Below are positions 7,087 through 14,451 of a stretch of DNA of 14,508 bases, piece by piece. Below the pieces are notes generated by a model. That model was given only the letters and a program-made list of their open reading frames with translations, made no database searches and was not told where the DNA came from. Source of the DNA: JAUREX01 sp044356825 (GTDB lineage Bacteria > Pseudomonadota > Alphaproteobacteria > Rhodobacterales > Rhodobacteraceae); assembly GCA_044356825.1 (NCBI GenBank), contig JBIKVM010000055.1, positions 1 to 14,508 on the forward strand, given 5' to 3'. Position 1 is the first letter of the stretch, and every line of letters starts with the position of its first letter. The translations under genes and the position numbers were made by a program.

Positions 7087-8357
7087 GCGCGGATCCCTCC
7101 GACGTCATCCTCGCCCGGATGATGTCGCTGCACCCCAAGATCATCGACCTCACGCTCGACCGGGTCTGGCGGCTGCTCGCGGCACTCGGCCACCCCGAAC
7201 GCGCGCTGCCGCCCGTCATCCACATCGCGGGCACGAACGGCAAGGGCTCGACCCAGGCGATGATGCGCGCGGGTCTCGAGGCGGCGGGGCAGCGGGTGCA
7301 CGCCTATACCTCGCCCCATCTCGTGCGCTTTCACGAACGCATCCGCCTCGCGGGCAGGCTGATCGAGGAGGACGCCCTCGCGGCCCTTCTCGATGAGGCC
7401 GAGGCCGCGAACGGCCCCGACCCGATCACCTATTTCGAGATCACGACCTGCGCGGCCTTCCTCGGCTTCGCGCGCACACCGGCCGATGCGCTTCTGCTCG
7501 AGGTTGGGCTCGGCGGGCGGCTCGATGCGACGAACGTGATCGACCGGCCGGCGCTTTGCGTCATCACCCCCGTCTCGATGGACCACGAGGCCTATCTCGG
7601 CCCGACGCTCGGCGCCATCGCGGGCGAGAAGGCGGGGATCCTCAAGCGCGGCGTGCGCGCCGTGATCGGCCCGCAGGAGCCCGCCGCGATGGCCGTGATC
7701 GAGGCGCGCGCCGAGGCCGTCGGCGCCCCCCTCTTTGTCGCCAACCGCGACTGGCAATCGCGGCGCGAGCGCGACCGGCTGATCTACGAGGATGACCGCG
7801 GCCTGCTCGACCTGCCGCTGCCCGCGCTGCCGGGCGTGCACCAGATCGACAATGCGGGCGCCGCGATCGCGGGTCTGCGGCTGATGGGCCTCGATGCGGC
7901 GGCCTGCGAGGGGGCGGTGACGCGCCCCGAATGGCCCGCGCGGATGCAGCGGCTGACGCGCGGACCGCTCGCGCAATCGGCGCCGGGGATCGAGCTCTGG
8001 CTCGACGGCGGCCACAACCCGGGCGCGGGGGTCGCGATCGCGGCGACGCTCGCGGGCATGGCGCGCCGGCCGACGCATGCGATCTGCGGGATGCTCAACA
8101 CCAAGGACGTCGCGGGGTACATGCGCCCGCTTGCGGACCGGATCGCGAGCCTGCGCGCGGTGTCGATCCCCGGCGAGAAGAACACGCTGACGGCCGAGGA
8201 GACCGCCGCCGCCGCTGCCGCCGCCGGCATCCGGGCCGAAACCGCCGCCTCGGTCGCGGATGCGCTGGCCGCCATCGTGGCCGAGGCCCCGCAGGCGCGC
8301 GTGCTGATCTGCGGCTCGCTCTACCTCGCCGGATCGGTGCTGCGCGAGAACGGCTGA
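7083..8357 (+). CDS. folC: Bifunctional folylpolyglutamate synthase / dihydrofolate synthase
   Basis: FolC adds glutamate to dihydropteroate to give dihydrofolate and then extends the polyglutamate tail of tetrahydrofolates, using ATP. The 424-residue protein is of normal length for this Mur-ligase-like family. Seen: the P-loop G50-T-N-G-K-G-S56, the LGGRLDATNVI segment, the ITPVSMDHEAYLG and AGEKAGI segments, and the C-terminal-domain D308-G-G-H-N-P-G-A315 motif. The start is GTG at 7083, overlapping the accD stop by GTGA, with GGAG at 7072-7075 seven bases upstream; the frame stays open further upstream only as a shadow of accD. A run of GCC/GCT codons near 8204-8230 encodes an alanine-rich stretch. 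It converges with purN, with 2 bases between the stop codons. Confidence 0.96.
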   Translation: MSADPSDVILARMMSLHPKIIDLTLDRVWRLLAALGHPERALPPVIHIAGTNGKGSTQAMMRAGLEAAGQRVHAYTSPHLVRFHERIRLAGRLIEEDALAALLDEAEAANGPDPITYFEITTCAAFLGFARTPADALLLEVGLGGRLDATNVIDRPALCVITPVSMDHEAYLGPTLGAIAGEKAGILKRGVRAVIGPQEPAAMAVIEARAEAVGAPLFVANRDWQSRRERDRLIYEDDRGLLDLPLPALPGVHQIDNAGAAIAGLRLMGLDAAACEGAVTRPEWPARMQRLTRGPLAQSAPGIELWLDGGHNPGAGVAIAATLAGMARRPTHAICGMLNTKDVAGYMRPLADRIASLRAVSIPGEKNTLTAEETAAAAAAAGIRAETAASVADALAAIVAEAPQARVLICGSLYLAGSVLRENG

Positions 8358-8366
8358 GATCAGCCG
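8351..8366. repeat. Perfect inverted repeat spanning the convergent folC and purN stop codons
   Basis: CGGCTGA (8351-8357) and TCAGCCG (8360-8366) are exact reverse complements around GA. Each arm contains the last Gly codon and the TGA of one gene: folC on +, purN on -. As RNA it could fold as a 6-bp stem with a four-base loop from either strand. There is no U-tract, so I do not call it an intrinsic terminator; a weak bidirectional one is possible. The symmetry may simply arise because both genes end in Gly-stop with the same codons. Confidence 0.6.
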
Positions 8367-8947
8367 AGGTCGAGCCGCGCGCGCTCGCCCTCGGCCAGAC
8401 GGCGCAGCACGGCCGGATAGAGGCGATGCTCCATCGCCAGCACGCGCGCCCCGAGCGTCTCGGCCGTGTCGCCGGGCAGCACCGGCACCCGCCCCTGCCC
8501 GAGGATCGGCCCCGCGTCGAGCTCGGCCGTGACCTCGTGCACGGTGCACCCCGCCCAGGCCTCGCCCGCCGCCAGTGCGCGCGTATGGGTGTCGAGCCCC
8601 GGATAGGCCGGCAGCAGCGAGGGGTGGATGTTGACGATCCGCCCCGCGAAGCGCGCGACGAACCCGGCCGAGAGGATGCGCATGAAACCCGCAAGCGCCA
8701 CGATGTCGGGCCGCGCGTCCTCCAAGGCCGCGGCCAGCGCCGATTCGAACCCGGCGCGCGTGGCGTGGGCGCGGTGGTCGATGATGGCCGTCGGCACACC
8801 CTGCGCCGCGGCGCGCCGAAGGCCCCCCGCCTCGGGGCGGTTCGAGATCACGAGGACGGGCCGCGCCGGATGGGTGCCCGCCATGCTCTCGATCAGGCGC
8901 GCCATGTTCGACCCCGACCCCGAGATCAGGATCGCGACGCGTTTCAT
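8360..8947 (-). CDS. purN: Phosphoribosylglycinamide formyltransferase (GAR transformylase)
   Basis: PurN transfers a formyl group from 10-formyltetrahydrofolate to GAR, the third step of purine synthesis, in the cytoplasm. The 195-residue protein has the usual family length. The GSGSN phosphate-binding loop is at residues 10-14. The catalytic residues fall at N106, H108 (in NIHPSLLPAYPG) and D144 (in TAELDAGPI), the same numbers as in the E. coli enzyme, which supports the ATG at 8947 as start. That ATG overlaps the purM stop as ATGA (8944-8947), so the two are co-transcribed and probably translationally coupled; no strong Shine-Dalgarno is seen at the junction. It depends on folate supplied through pathways that include the facing folC gene. 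Confidence 0.97.
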   Translation of the reverse strand: MKRVAILISGSGSNMARLIESMAGTHPARPVLVISNRPEAGGLRRAAAQGVPTAIIDHRAHATRAGFESALAAALEDARPDIVALAGFMRILSAGFVARFAGRIVNIHPSLLPAYPGLDTHTRALAAGEAWAGCTVHEVTAELDAGPILGQGRVPVLPGDTAETLGARVLAMEHRLYPAVLRRLAEGERARLDLG

Positions 8948-9984
8948 CCCAGCGCGCCGCGCCAGGCGACCCCCTCGCCCGGGACGACGCGGCCGAGGGG
9001 CACGACCCGCTCGCCGGCCGCGCGCAGCACCTCGGACAGGGCCTCGGCACGGTCGGGCGCGACAACAAGGATCATGCCGATGCCGCAGTTGAAGGTGCGC
9101 AGCATCTCGGCCTGCGCGATCCCGCCCGCCGCGCGCAACCAGGCAAAGACCGGCGGCAGCGCCCAGGCCGCCAGATCGACCTCGGCCCCGAGCCCCTCGG
9201 GCAGCACGCGCGGCAGGTTCTCGGTGATGCCGCCGCCGGTGATGTGCGCGATGCCCCGCACCCCCCCCGCCCGGATCGCCCCGAGCGCCGCCCCCACATA
9301 GAGCCGGGTCGGCCGCAGCAGCGCCGCGCCGAGCGTGTCGTCGGCGAAGGGGGCGCGATCCTCCCAGCCGAGGCCCGCGACCTCGGCCACGCGGCGCACG
9401 AGCGAAAACCCGTTGGAATGGACCCCGTCCGAGGCAAGGCCCAGAAGAACGTCGCCCGCCGCGACGCCCGCGGGCAGGGCGGTGCCGCGTTCCATCGCGC
9501 CGACCGCGAACCCCGCGAGGTCGAAATCGCGCCCGGTATAGAGGCCCGGCATCTCGGCCGTCTCGCCTCCGACAAGGGCGCAGCCCGTCGCCGCGCAGGC
9601 GCGCGCGATCCCCTCGATCACCCGCGCCGCCTGCCCGACATCGAGCGCGCCGGTCGCGAAATAGTCGAGAAAGAAGAGCGGCTCCGCCCCCTGGCACACG
9701 AGATCGTTGACGCACATCGCGACGAGGTCCTGCCCGATGTCGTCAAGCCGGCCGGTGTCGATGGCGATGCGCAGCTTGGTTCCGACGCCGTCGGTCGCGG
9801 CCACCAGGATCGGGTCGCGGAACCCTGCCGCGCGCAGGTCAAAGAGCGCGCCGAAGCCGCCGATCCCGCCCAAGACGCCCGCCCGGGCGGTTGCCCCGGC
9901 CGCGGGCTTGATGCGATCGACCAGCGCGTTCCCGGCCGCGATGTCGACCCCCGCCTCGGCATAGCTCAAGCCCGTCTCGCCCAT
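8944..9984 (-). CDS. purM: Phosphoribosylformylglycinamidine cyclo-ligase (AIR synthetase)
   Basis: PurM closes FGAM to aminoimidazole ribotide with ATP, the fifth step of purine synthesis. The 346-residue protein is close to the 345 of E. coli. Seen: the SYAEAGVDI start of the family (residues 7-15), the glycine-rich GGIGGFGALF loop (39-48), T64-D-G-V-G-T-K-L71, N93-D94 in the MCVNDL segment, and GGETAEMPG. I chose the ATG at 9984, which has a GGGGG stretch (plus-strand positions 9991-9995) 6 bases upstream. A GTG at 9990 is in frame, but this same G stretch would abut it directly. The stop overlaps purN by ATGA. A candidate promoter lies 26 bases before the chosen start. Confidence 0.96.
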   Translation of the reverse strand: MGETGLSYAEAGVDIAAGNALVDRIKPAAGATARAGVLGGIGGFGALFDLRAAGFRDPILVAATDGVGTKLRIAIDTGRLDDIGQDLVAMCVNDLVCQGAEPLFFLDYFATGALDVGQAARVIEGIARACAATGCALVGGETAEMPGLYTGRDFDLAGFAVGAMERGTALPAGVAAGDVLLGLASDGVHSNGFSLVRRVAEVAGLGWEDRAPFADDTLGAALLRPTRLYVGAALGAIRAGGVRGIAHITGGGITENLPRVLPEGLGAEVDLAAWALPPVFAWLRAAGGIAQAEMLRTFNCGIGMILVVAPDRAEALSEVLRAAGERVVPLGRVVPGEGVAWRGALG

Positions 9985-10122
9985 CCGCACCCCCGTGAAC
10001 CGTCAGCGCGGCCTTAGACGATCGGGCCGCGCGCCGCAACGCGGACGCGAAGGCGCTTGACGCATGGCACGCACCCGCTCACTCTGAACCCCATTCGATG
10101 AAGCTCCATCTTGCACCGGTTC
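9985..10122. promoter_or_regulatory. Divergent intergenic region between purM and the helical-protein gene
   Basis: This 138-base gap is the longest gene-free stretch. Toward purM it holds the candidate promoter described separately. Toward the rightward genes the best -35-like element is TTGACG at 10057-10062 (5 of 6 consensus bases), but the hexamers about 17 bases downstream (CACTCT, 10080-10085) are a poor -10. I see no tRNA, riboswitch, terminator or clear operator. A short ORF from the ATG at 10098 runs in a different frame from the downstream gene and is probably spurious. Confidence 0.5.
10011..10039 (-). promoter_or_regulatory. Candidate promoter of purM-purN
   Basis: Read on the minus strand, TTGCGG (10039 to 10034) is followed after 17 bases by TAAGGC (10016 to 10011), and 26 bases later by the purM ATG at 9984. 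The -10 is weak on its own; support comes from the matching geometry of the other three promoters proposed in this window. No purine-repressor operator was recognised. Confidence 0.4.
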
Positions 10123-10869
10123 ATGGACACATTTCACGACAGCGTGCCCGACATTGCCGTGCATGGCGAAAGCGGCATCGACGTCTTCCGCAGGCGACCT
10201 GCGGCGTCGGAGAGGCTTTCGCGCTTCGAATGCCTCTGCACCCTGCGCCCGAGCGGAGCGGGCGGCCATGTTCTCATAGCGCACTCCGGCACAGCCCGCC
10301 ATGCGCGGCCTGCAATCGAGGCGGCCGCGGACAGGCTGGCCGGGGCGCCGTGGCTAAACCAAGTCTTCGCACTCGGCCGCCCGGCCGGCTATGCGACGCC
10401 TCCGTCGGGCGCAAGCATCGCGGATAAGCTGCTGCTGGTTCTTCATCTCGATTTCCTGCGTGCCTGGCAGGTGGCGGAACTGGCCGTCGCGGGGCTCGAG
10501 GCGGGGATTGCCGCACGGCCCGGCATCTCGGCACGGCAGGCACGGAACATCCTGCAGCTTCTGGTCGATTTCAACCGGCCAAGGCGCGCGCGCCCGCTTG
10601 TCGTCAGGTTGATGCCGCGACTCCTTGCCCTGCCCGCCGATGCCGACGCCGCAGAGGCCGCAGGGGCGCTTCGGCTTGCAGGCGAACTTTGCCGGAGGCG
10701 GGGCGATGCGCGGCTTGCCCTTGCCGCCTATGAAGGCGCCTTGCGCTTTGGCGCGACACGGGGGCGGATCCAGCGGGCGCAAGCCGCCGCGCGCGCCGCG
10801 GGCGATGCTGCGGCCGAAGCCCGGATTGCGGCGCATCTGCCCCGCGTTGCCGACCTGGCCCGGCCGTGA
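10123..10869 (+). CDS. Unrecognised protein, probably alpha-helical, translationally coupled to a glycosyltransferase gene
   Basis: I do not recognise this 248-residue protein. The first 80 or so residues look mixed in structure (FECLCTLRPSGAGGHVLIAHSG). The remainder is rich in Ala, Arg and Leu, with helix-turn-helix spacing. The C-terminal part (AGELCRRRGDARLALAAYEGALRFGA and following) resembles one or two TPR units. No signal peptide or membrane segment is evident, so a cytoplasmic protein is likely. The frame opens at 10102 after a TGA at 10099. ATG 10123 is my choice, but no Shine-Dalgarno precedes it. TTG 10111 is in frame and would add MHRF; GAAG at 10100-10103 is a weak site for it. 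The stop overlaps the GTG of the next gene (10866-10869). The coupling suggests it works with that TPR-glycosyltransferase, perhaps as a partner or adaptor (inference). Its codon choice, with more CTT and GCA, matches the next gene rather than the flanking housekeeping genes. Confidence 0.72.
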   Translation: MDTFHDSVPDIAVHGESGIDVFRRRPAASERLSRFECLCTLRPSGAGGHVLIAHSGTARHARPAIEAAADRLAGAPWLNQVFALGRPAGYATPPSGASIADKLLLVLHLDFLRAWQVAELAVAGLEAGIAARPGISARQARNILQLLVDFNRPRRARPLVVRLMPRLLALPADADAAEAAGALRLAGELCRRRGDARLALAAYEGALRFGATRGRIQRAQAAARAAGDAAAEARIAAHLPRVADLARP

Positions 10870-13127
10870 CCGGGTTCACCCTGCCCCCACCCGGCGAGGC
10901 GTTGGCGCGCGCGCTTTGGGAAGGGGGCGAGATCTTCGCGCGCCTTGTCGCCTCAGGCCCGCCCGAGGGATGGGAGCGCGACCTCGGCGTAGGCGCGATC
11001 GAGGCCACGCTGACCCAGCTTGCCGATGCCGGACTTGATGTCGGCGCGGCCGCGTGCCGCGCGTCCGTGGCGCGCGCCGACGATGCGGCGCTCGCCGCCC
11101 TTGCGGCCCGCACAGGCCCGGGAACGCCCGGAGGTGCGGACGCACTCGGCCGGCTTGCTCGGCTGGGCGAAACCGATGCCGTCGCGGCCCTCTCCCATGC
11201 CCGGGTGCTTCGCCTGATCGCCGGACCGGGTGCTTCGCTTGCAGCCCTTGAGCCGTTGCTCGGCGCGCGCTCGCCCGGGCGCGGTCCGCTTGTCCTCGCG
11301 ATCGAATGTCGGCTCGAAGCCGCCGATCCTGGAGGGGCGCGCGCGCTGATCGCGCGGCTTGCAGGGGATGGTGGCGCTTCGCCTGCACGGGCGGCGGAAC
11401 TCGCGTTCGATGCCGCACTCGCCGAAGCCGGGATCGCGGCGCTACGGGCCGAGCAGGCGGCACAGGCCCCGGCAACCCGCGCCCACCCCCACGCGCTGCG
11501 TCGGCTGATCCGCCACCTGCGCGCCCTTGGCGCCCGGGACGAGGCGCAGGCCCTGCGCGCCCGTCTTCCCGATCCTGGTCGGGCCGGCGCAGCCGAGGTG
11601 CGCCTGCTCGATGCGCAGGAGGCGCTCGCCGCCGACGATCCCGACCGGGCGGCGGCCCTCATCGCGCCCGACTGCCCGGCCGAAGCGCCATGGCGGTGGG
11701 GGGCCGCGCTTCAGGCACTCTGGCTGCGGATCGCCGCCCAGCGCGACGTCGATCCCGAATCGGTCGCACTGCATGCCCGGGGCGCGGGACGGGTCCATGG
11801 TGCACATGCGGGCGTGATGCGGCAGGCGCTGATCTGCCGGATGCAGGTCGAGGACTGGTCGGCGATCGAGGCCGAACCGCTGCCACCCGCCGTGCCCGCC
11901 GCCGCGGCACGGTCCGAGATCGACGCGCGCCTCGGCCGGCCCGACCGCGCGCTCGCGCGCCTCGCCGCTCTGCGCGATTGCCTGCCGCAAGATGCCAGGG
12001 TGGGGCGCGCGCGCCTTGCGGCCGCCGGCGCCAGTGCTGCCGCGCAGGCCGGCGCCATCGCCGCGGGCCTCGATCTTGCAGGCCAACCGGCACAGGGCCT
12101 GCCCGCGCCCGTGCGGATTGATCTGGGCCTGCGCATGGCCGATCTATGGCTGCTCGCCGGCCGAATTGGCCCGGCCCGGCGCAGCCTCGAGCCCCTGCGC
12201 AGCCTTGCGCCCGACCACCCGGGGCTGCGCGCGCGCGACGGGCGCATCGCGCTGGTGACGGGCGATGCCGCCGCAGCCACCGCTGCGCTCGCGCCACTCG
12301 CCGACACCGCCGAACCCACGCGGACCCGGGCCTGGATGCTCCGCGCGCTTGAGGCCGAGGCCGCAGGCGCACCCGGGCCACACCCCGCCCGAATCGCGCG
12401 CGGGCTCTGGCGGCGCCAGCGCAAGCTCGCCCCCGCCGTCTCGAAGGGGCACCATATCGTGCCGCGCATCCACCTCTATTGGGAAGGATCGGTGCCCGAG
12501 CCGGTCACGCGCGCCGTCTCGGCGTGGCGGGCCCTGATGCCCATGGCCGAGGTCACGCTCCACGACCGCGCCGGGGCCGAGGCGCGCGTGGGCCGTGACC
12601 TCGGACCCGAGACGGCCGCAGCCTTCGCCCGCCTCGCGCGCCCCGCCCAGCGAGCCGACCTGCTGCGCCTGTGCCTTCTGGCCGAAGCGGGCGGCGTCTG
12701 GGCCGACGCCGACGACCTCCCGCGGGCAGGCATCGCGGACTGGCTTGGGGACGCCGATGCGGTCTTCGTGATCGAGCCCTGGTTCGGTACCATCGCGAAC
12801 AACTTCATCGCCACCCGTCCGGGACACGAGGCTATGCTTGAGGCGCGCGCGCGCGTCGCGGCAGCGATCCGTACCGATCCCGACCCCTACGCCTGGTGGC
12901 ATACCGGCCCTGTGCCGCTGACGCTTGCCGTTGGACGAACCCTGCGGACCGAGGCCGGACGCGGCACGCGCCTCTTGCCCTATACGGACTACCTCGCCCG
13001 CATCGCCCCGACCCTGCCGCTGCCGCACAAGGTATCCGACAGGCACTGGCGCACTTCGCCGGCCCGGCTGGCCGCCGCTGTGGACGACGGCGCGCGCGCA
13101 GGGCCTCCGGGGGCGGCCAATCCCTAG
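10866..13127 (+). CDS. TPR-like repeat protein with C-terminal GT32/DXD-type glycosyltransferase domain
   Basis: This 753-residue protein has two parts. Residues 1 to about 525 are Ala/Arg/Leu-rich and look like stacked helical hairpins; the clearest TPR-like units are near 425-498 (LAGRIGPARRSLEPLRSLAP, then ALVTGDAAAATAALAPLADT). From about 530 it matches glycosyltransferases with a DXD sugar-binding region (GT32/Gly_transf_sug): I531-V-P-R-I-H-L-Y-W539, then AQRADLLRL with R596 and D598, then GGVWADADD with D614-A-D616-D617, then H679-T-G-P682, and H727-W-R729 near the end. In this fold the DXD binds the metal and nucleotide sugar. Family knowledge makes it a retaining sugar transferase; donor and acceptor are unknown. 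The repeat region could bind a protein acceptor or a partner. The GTG start overlaps the upstream stop, so it relies on translational coupling (no Shine-Dalgarno seen). There is no signal peptide or membrane span. The stop at 13125-13127 overlaps that of hisD. Confidence 0.85.
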   Translation: MTGFTLPPPGEALARALWEGGEIFARLVASGPPEGWERDLGVGAIEATLTQLADAGLDVGAAACRASVARADDAALAALAARTGPGTPGGADALGRLARLGETDAVAALSHARVLRLIAGPGASLAALEPLLGARSPGRGPLVLAIECRLEAADPGGARALIARLAGDGGASPARAAELAFDAALAEAGIAALRAEQAAQAPATRAHPHALRRLIRHLRALGARDEAQALRARLPDPGRAGAAEVRLLDAQEALAADDPDRAAALIAPDCPAEAPWRWGAALQALWLRIAAQRDVDPESVALHARGAGRVHGAHAGVMRQALICRMQVEDWSAIEAEPLPPAVPAAAARSEIDARLGRPDRALARLAALRDCLPQDARVGRARLAAAGASAAAQAGAIAAGLDLAGQPAQGLPAPVRIDLGLRMADLWLLAGRIGPARRSLEPLRSLAPDHPGLRARDGRIALVTGDAAAATAALAPLADTAEPTRTRAWMLRALEAEAAGAPGPHPARIARGLWRRQRKLAPAVSKGHHIVPRIHLYWEGSVPEPVTRAVSAWRALMPMAEVTLHDRAGAEARVGRDLGPETAAAFARLARPAQRADLLRLCLLAEAGGVWADADDLPRAGIADWLGDADAVFVIEPWFGTIANNFIATRPGHEAMLEARARVAAAIRTDPDPYAWWHTGPVPLTLAVGRTLRTEAGRGTRLLPYTDYLARIAPTLPLPHKVSDRHWRTSPARLAAAVDDGARAGPPGAANP
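13124..13127. other. CTAG palindrome holding the overlapping stop codons of two convergent genes
   Basis: The four bases CTAG contain TAG on the + strand (13125-13127, glycosyltransferase gene) and TAG on the - strand (13126 to 13124, hisD). The genes therefore overlap by four bases and no terminator can lie between them. Transcripts from each side must run into the opposite gene unless termination occurs inside a coding region. Confidence 0.95.
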
Positions 13128-14425
13128 CCGTTCAGCACCGCCAGCCGCGCCCGAACCGAGGCCGCATGCGCGCCGAGCCCCTCGCTGTCGGCAAGCCGCG
13201 CGGCCGCCGGCCCGATGGCGCGCATGGCCTCGGGCCCGAGCCGCGTGATCGTGGTGCGCTTCATGAAGTCGAGGACCGACAGCCCCGAGGAAAACCGCGC
13301 CGTGCGCGAGGTCGGCAGCACATGGTTCGGCCCCGCGACATAATCCCCCATCGCCTCGGGCGTCCACACCCCGAGAAAGATCGCCCCCGCATGGCGGATC
13401 CGCGCCGCCACCGCCTCGGGGTCCGCCGTCTGGATATGGAGATGCTCGGGCGCGAAACGCTCCGCGATCGCCGCCGCCTCGACCATGTCCCGCACGAGGA
13501 TGATCGCCCCATGATCGCGCCAGCTCGCCCCCGCGATCTCGCGCCGCGCCAATCCCGCGAGCGCCGCCTCGACCTCGGTCGCGACCGCGCGCGCGAGCCC
13601 GGCGCTGTCGGTGACGAGGATCGCCCGCGCCACCGCGTCATGCTCGGCCTGCGCGAGCAGGTCGAGTGCCACCCACGCCGGGTTCGCGCCGCCGTCCGCG
13701 ATGACGAGGATCTCGGAGGGGCCCGCGATCGAATCGATCCCGACCTTCCCGTGCACCTGCCGCTTGGCCGCCGCCACATAGGCATTCCCGGGCCCGGTGA
13801 TCTTGTCGACGGGCGCGATCGTCTCCGTGCCATAGGCAAGCGCCGCGATCGCCTGCGCCCCCCCGATCCGATAGATCGTCTCCACCCCCGCGAGCCGCGC
13901 CGCGAGGAGGACGAGCGGATTGACGACCCCCCCGGGCGCCGGGGAGGCGATCACGAGCCGCTCGACCCCGGCGACCTGCGCCGGGATCGCATTCATGAGC
14001 ACGGAGGATGGATAGGAGGCCGTCCCCCCCGGCACATAGAGCCCCGCCGCCCCGACCGCCGTCCAGCGCCACCCGAGCTCCGCCCCCGCACCATCCGACC
14101 AGCGCGCATCCTCGGGGCGCTGGCGCAGGTGAAAGTCCCGGATCCGCTCCGCCGCCAGCTCGAGCGCGCGCCGGTCATCGGGCGCGACCGCGGCGCAGGC
14201 CGCATCGATCTCGTCCGGAGCGATGACGAACCTGCCCGGCTCGAGCGTCAGGCGATCGAACCGGGCGGTCCAGTCGATGACCGCCCGATCCCCCCGCGCG
14301 CGCACATCGGCGATGATCCCGCCAACGGCCGCCTCGACCTCCGAAGAGTCGTCATGCCCCGCCGCGAGCAGGGCAGAAAACCGGTCCTCGAAGCCCGGAT
14401 CTTCGCGCGTCATGATCAGGGGCAA
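13124..14425 (-). CDS. hisD: Histidinol dehydrogenase
   Basis: HisD carries out the last two steps of histidine synthesis, oxidising L-histidinol through the aldehyde to L-histidine with NAD and zinc. The 433-residue protein is of full family length. Zinc ligands are visible as Q259 and H262 (AQAEHD), D361 (MGDY) and H420 (GAHAAS). The catalytic pair is E327-H328 (FAPEHLHIQ). These match or sit one residue from the E. coli numbers. The family signatures YVPGG, KITGPGNAYVAAAK and GPSEILV are present. I place the start at TTG 14425, giving MPLIMTREDPGFE: GGAGGG (plus-strand positions 14433-14438) lies exactly 7 bases upstream, whereas the in-frame ATG at 14413 has no Shine-Dalgarno. The stop overlaps that of the convergent glycosyltransferase gene. 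Confidence 0.96.
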   Translation of the reverse strand: MPLIMTREDPGFEDRFSALLAAGHDDSSEVEAAVGGIIADVRARGDRAVIDWTARFDRLTLEPGRFVIAPDEIDAACAAVAPDDRRALELAAERIRDFHLRQRPEDARWSDGAGAELGWRWTAVGAAGLYVPGGTASYPSSVLMNAIPAQVAGVERLVIASPAPGGVVNPLVLLAARLAGVETIYRIGGAQAIAALAYGTETIAPVDKITGPGNAYVAAAKRQVHGKVGIDSIAGPSEILVIADGGANPAWVALDLLAQAEHDAVARAILVTDSAGLARAVATEVEAALAGLARREIAGASWRDHGAIILVRDMVEAAAIAERFAPEHLHIQTADPEAVAARIRHAGAIFLGVWTPEAMGDYVAGPNHVLPTSRTARFSSGLSVLDFMKRTTITRLGPEAMRAIGPAAARLADSEGLGAHAASVRARLAVLNG

Positions 14426-14432
14426 GTGCGTT

Positions 14433-14438
14433 CCCTCC
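14433..14438 (-). promoter_or_regulatory. Shine-Dalgarno sequence deciding the hisD TTG start
   Basis: On the minus strand GGAGGG is followed by 7 bases and then TTG at 14425. It is one of the strongest ribosome binding sites in the window. It favours TTG 14425 over ATG 14413, for which the distance would be 19 bases. Confidence 0.75.
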
Positions 14439-14451
14439 GTCCAGCACCAGT

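Noticed and set aside
8204..8230. GCC-rich triplet repeat in folC
   Set aside because: It encodes an ordinary alanine-rich helix with mixed codons in a GC-rich genome; no sign of expansion.
6801..9068. Minus-strand open frame of 755 codons across accD, folC and purN
   Set aside because: Its translation is low-complexity and Arg/Ala-rich, and it covers three confidently identified genes in other frames.
7931..9301. Plus-strand open frame of 456 codons overlapping the end of folC and purN/purM
   Set aside because: It is out of frame with folC and antisense to purN and purM, and shows no domain signal.
9982..9990. GTG at 9990 as the purM start
   Set aside because: It would directly abut the G-rich ribosome binding site, whereas ATG 9984 has correct spacing and fits the family N-terminus.
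10098..10427. Small ORF beginning at ATG 10098 in the divergent gap
   Set aside because: It overlaps the longer helical-protein frame, which is coupled to the next gene, and its translation looks like shadow sequence.
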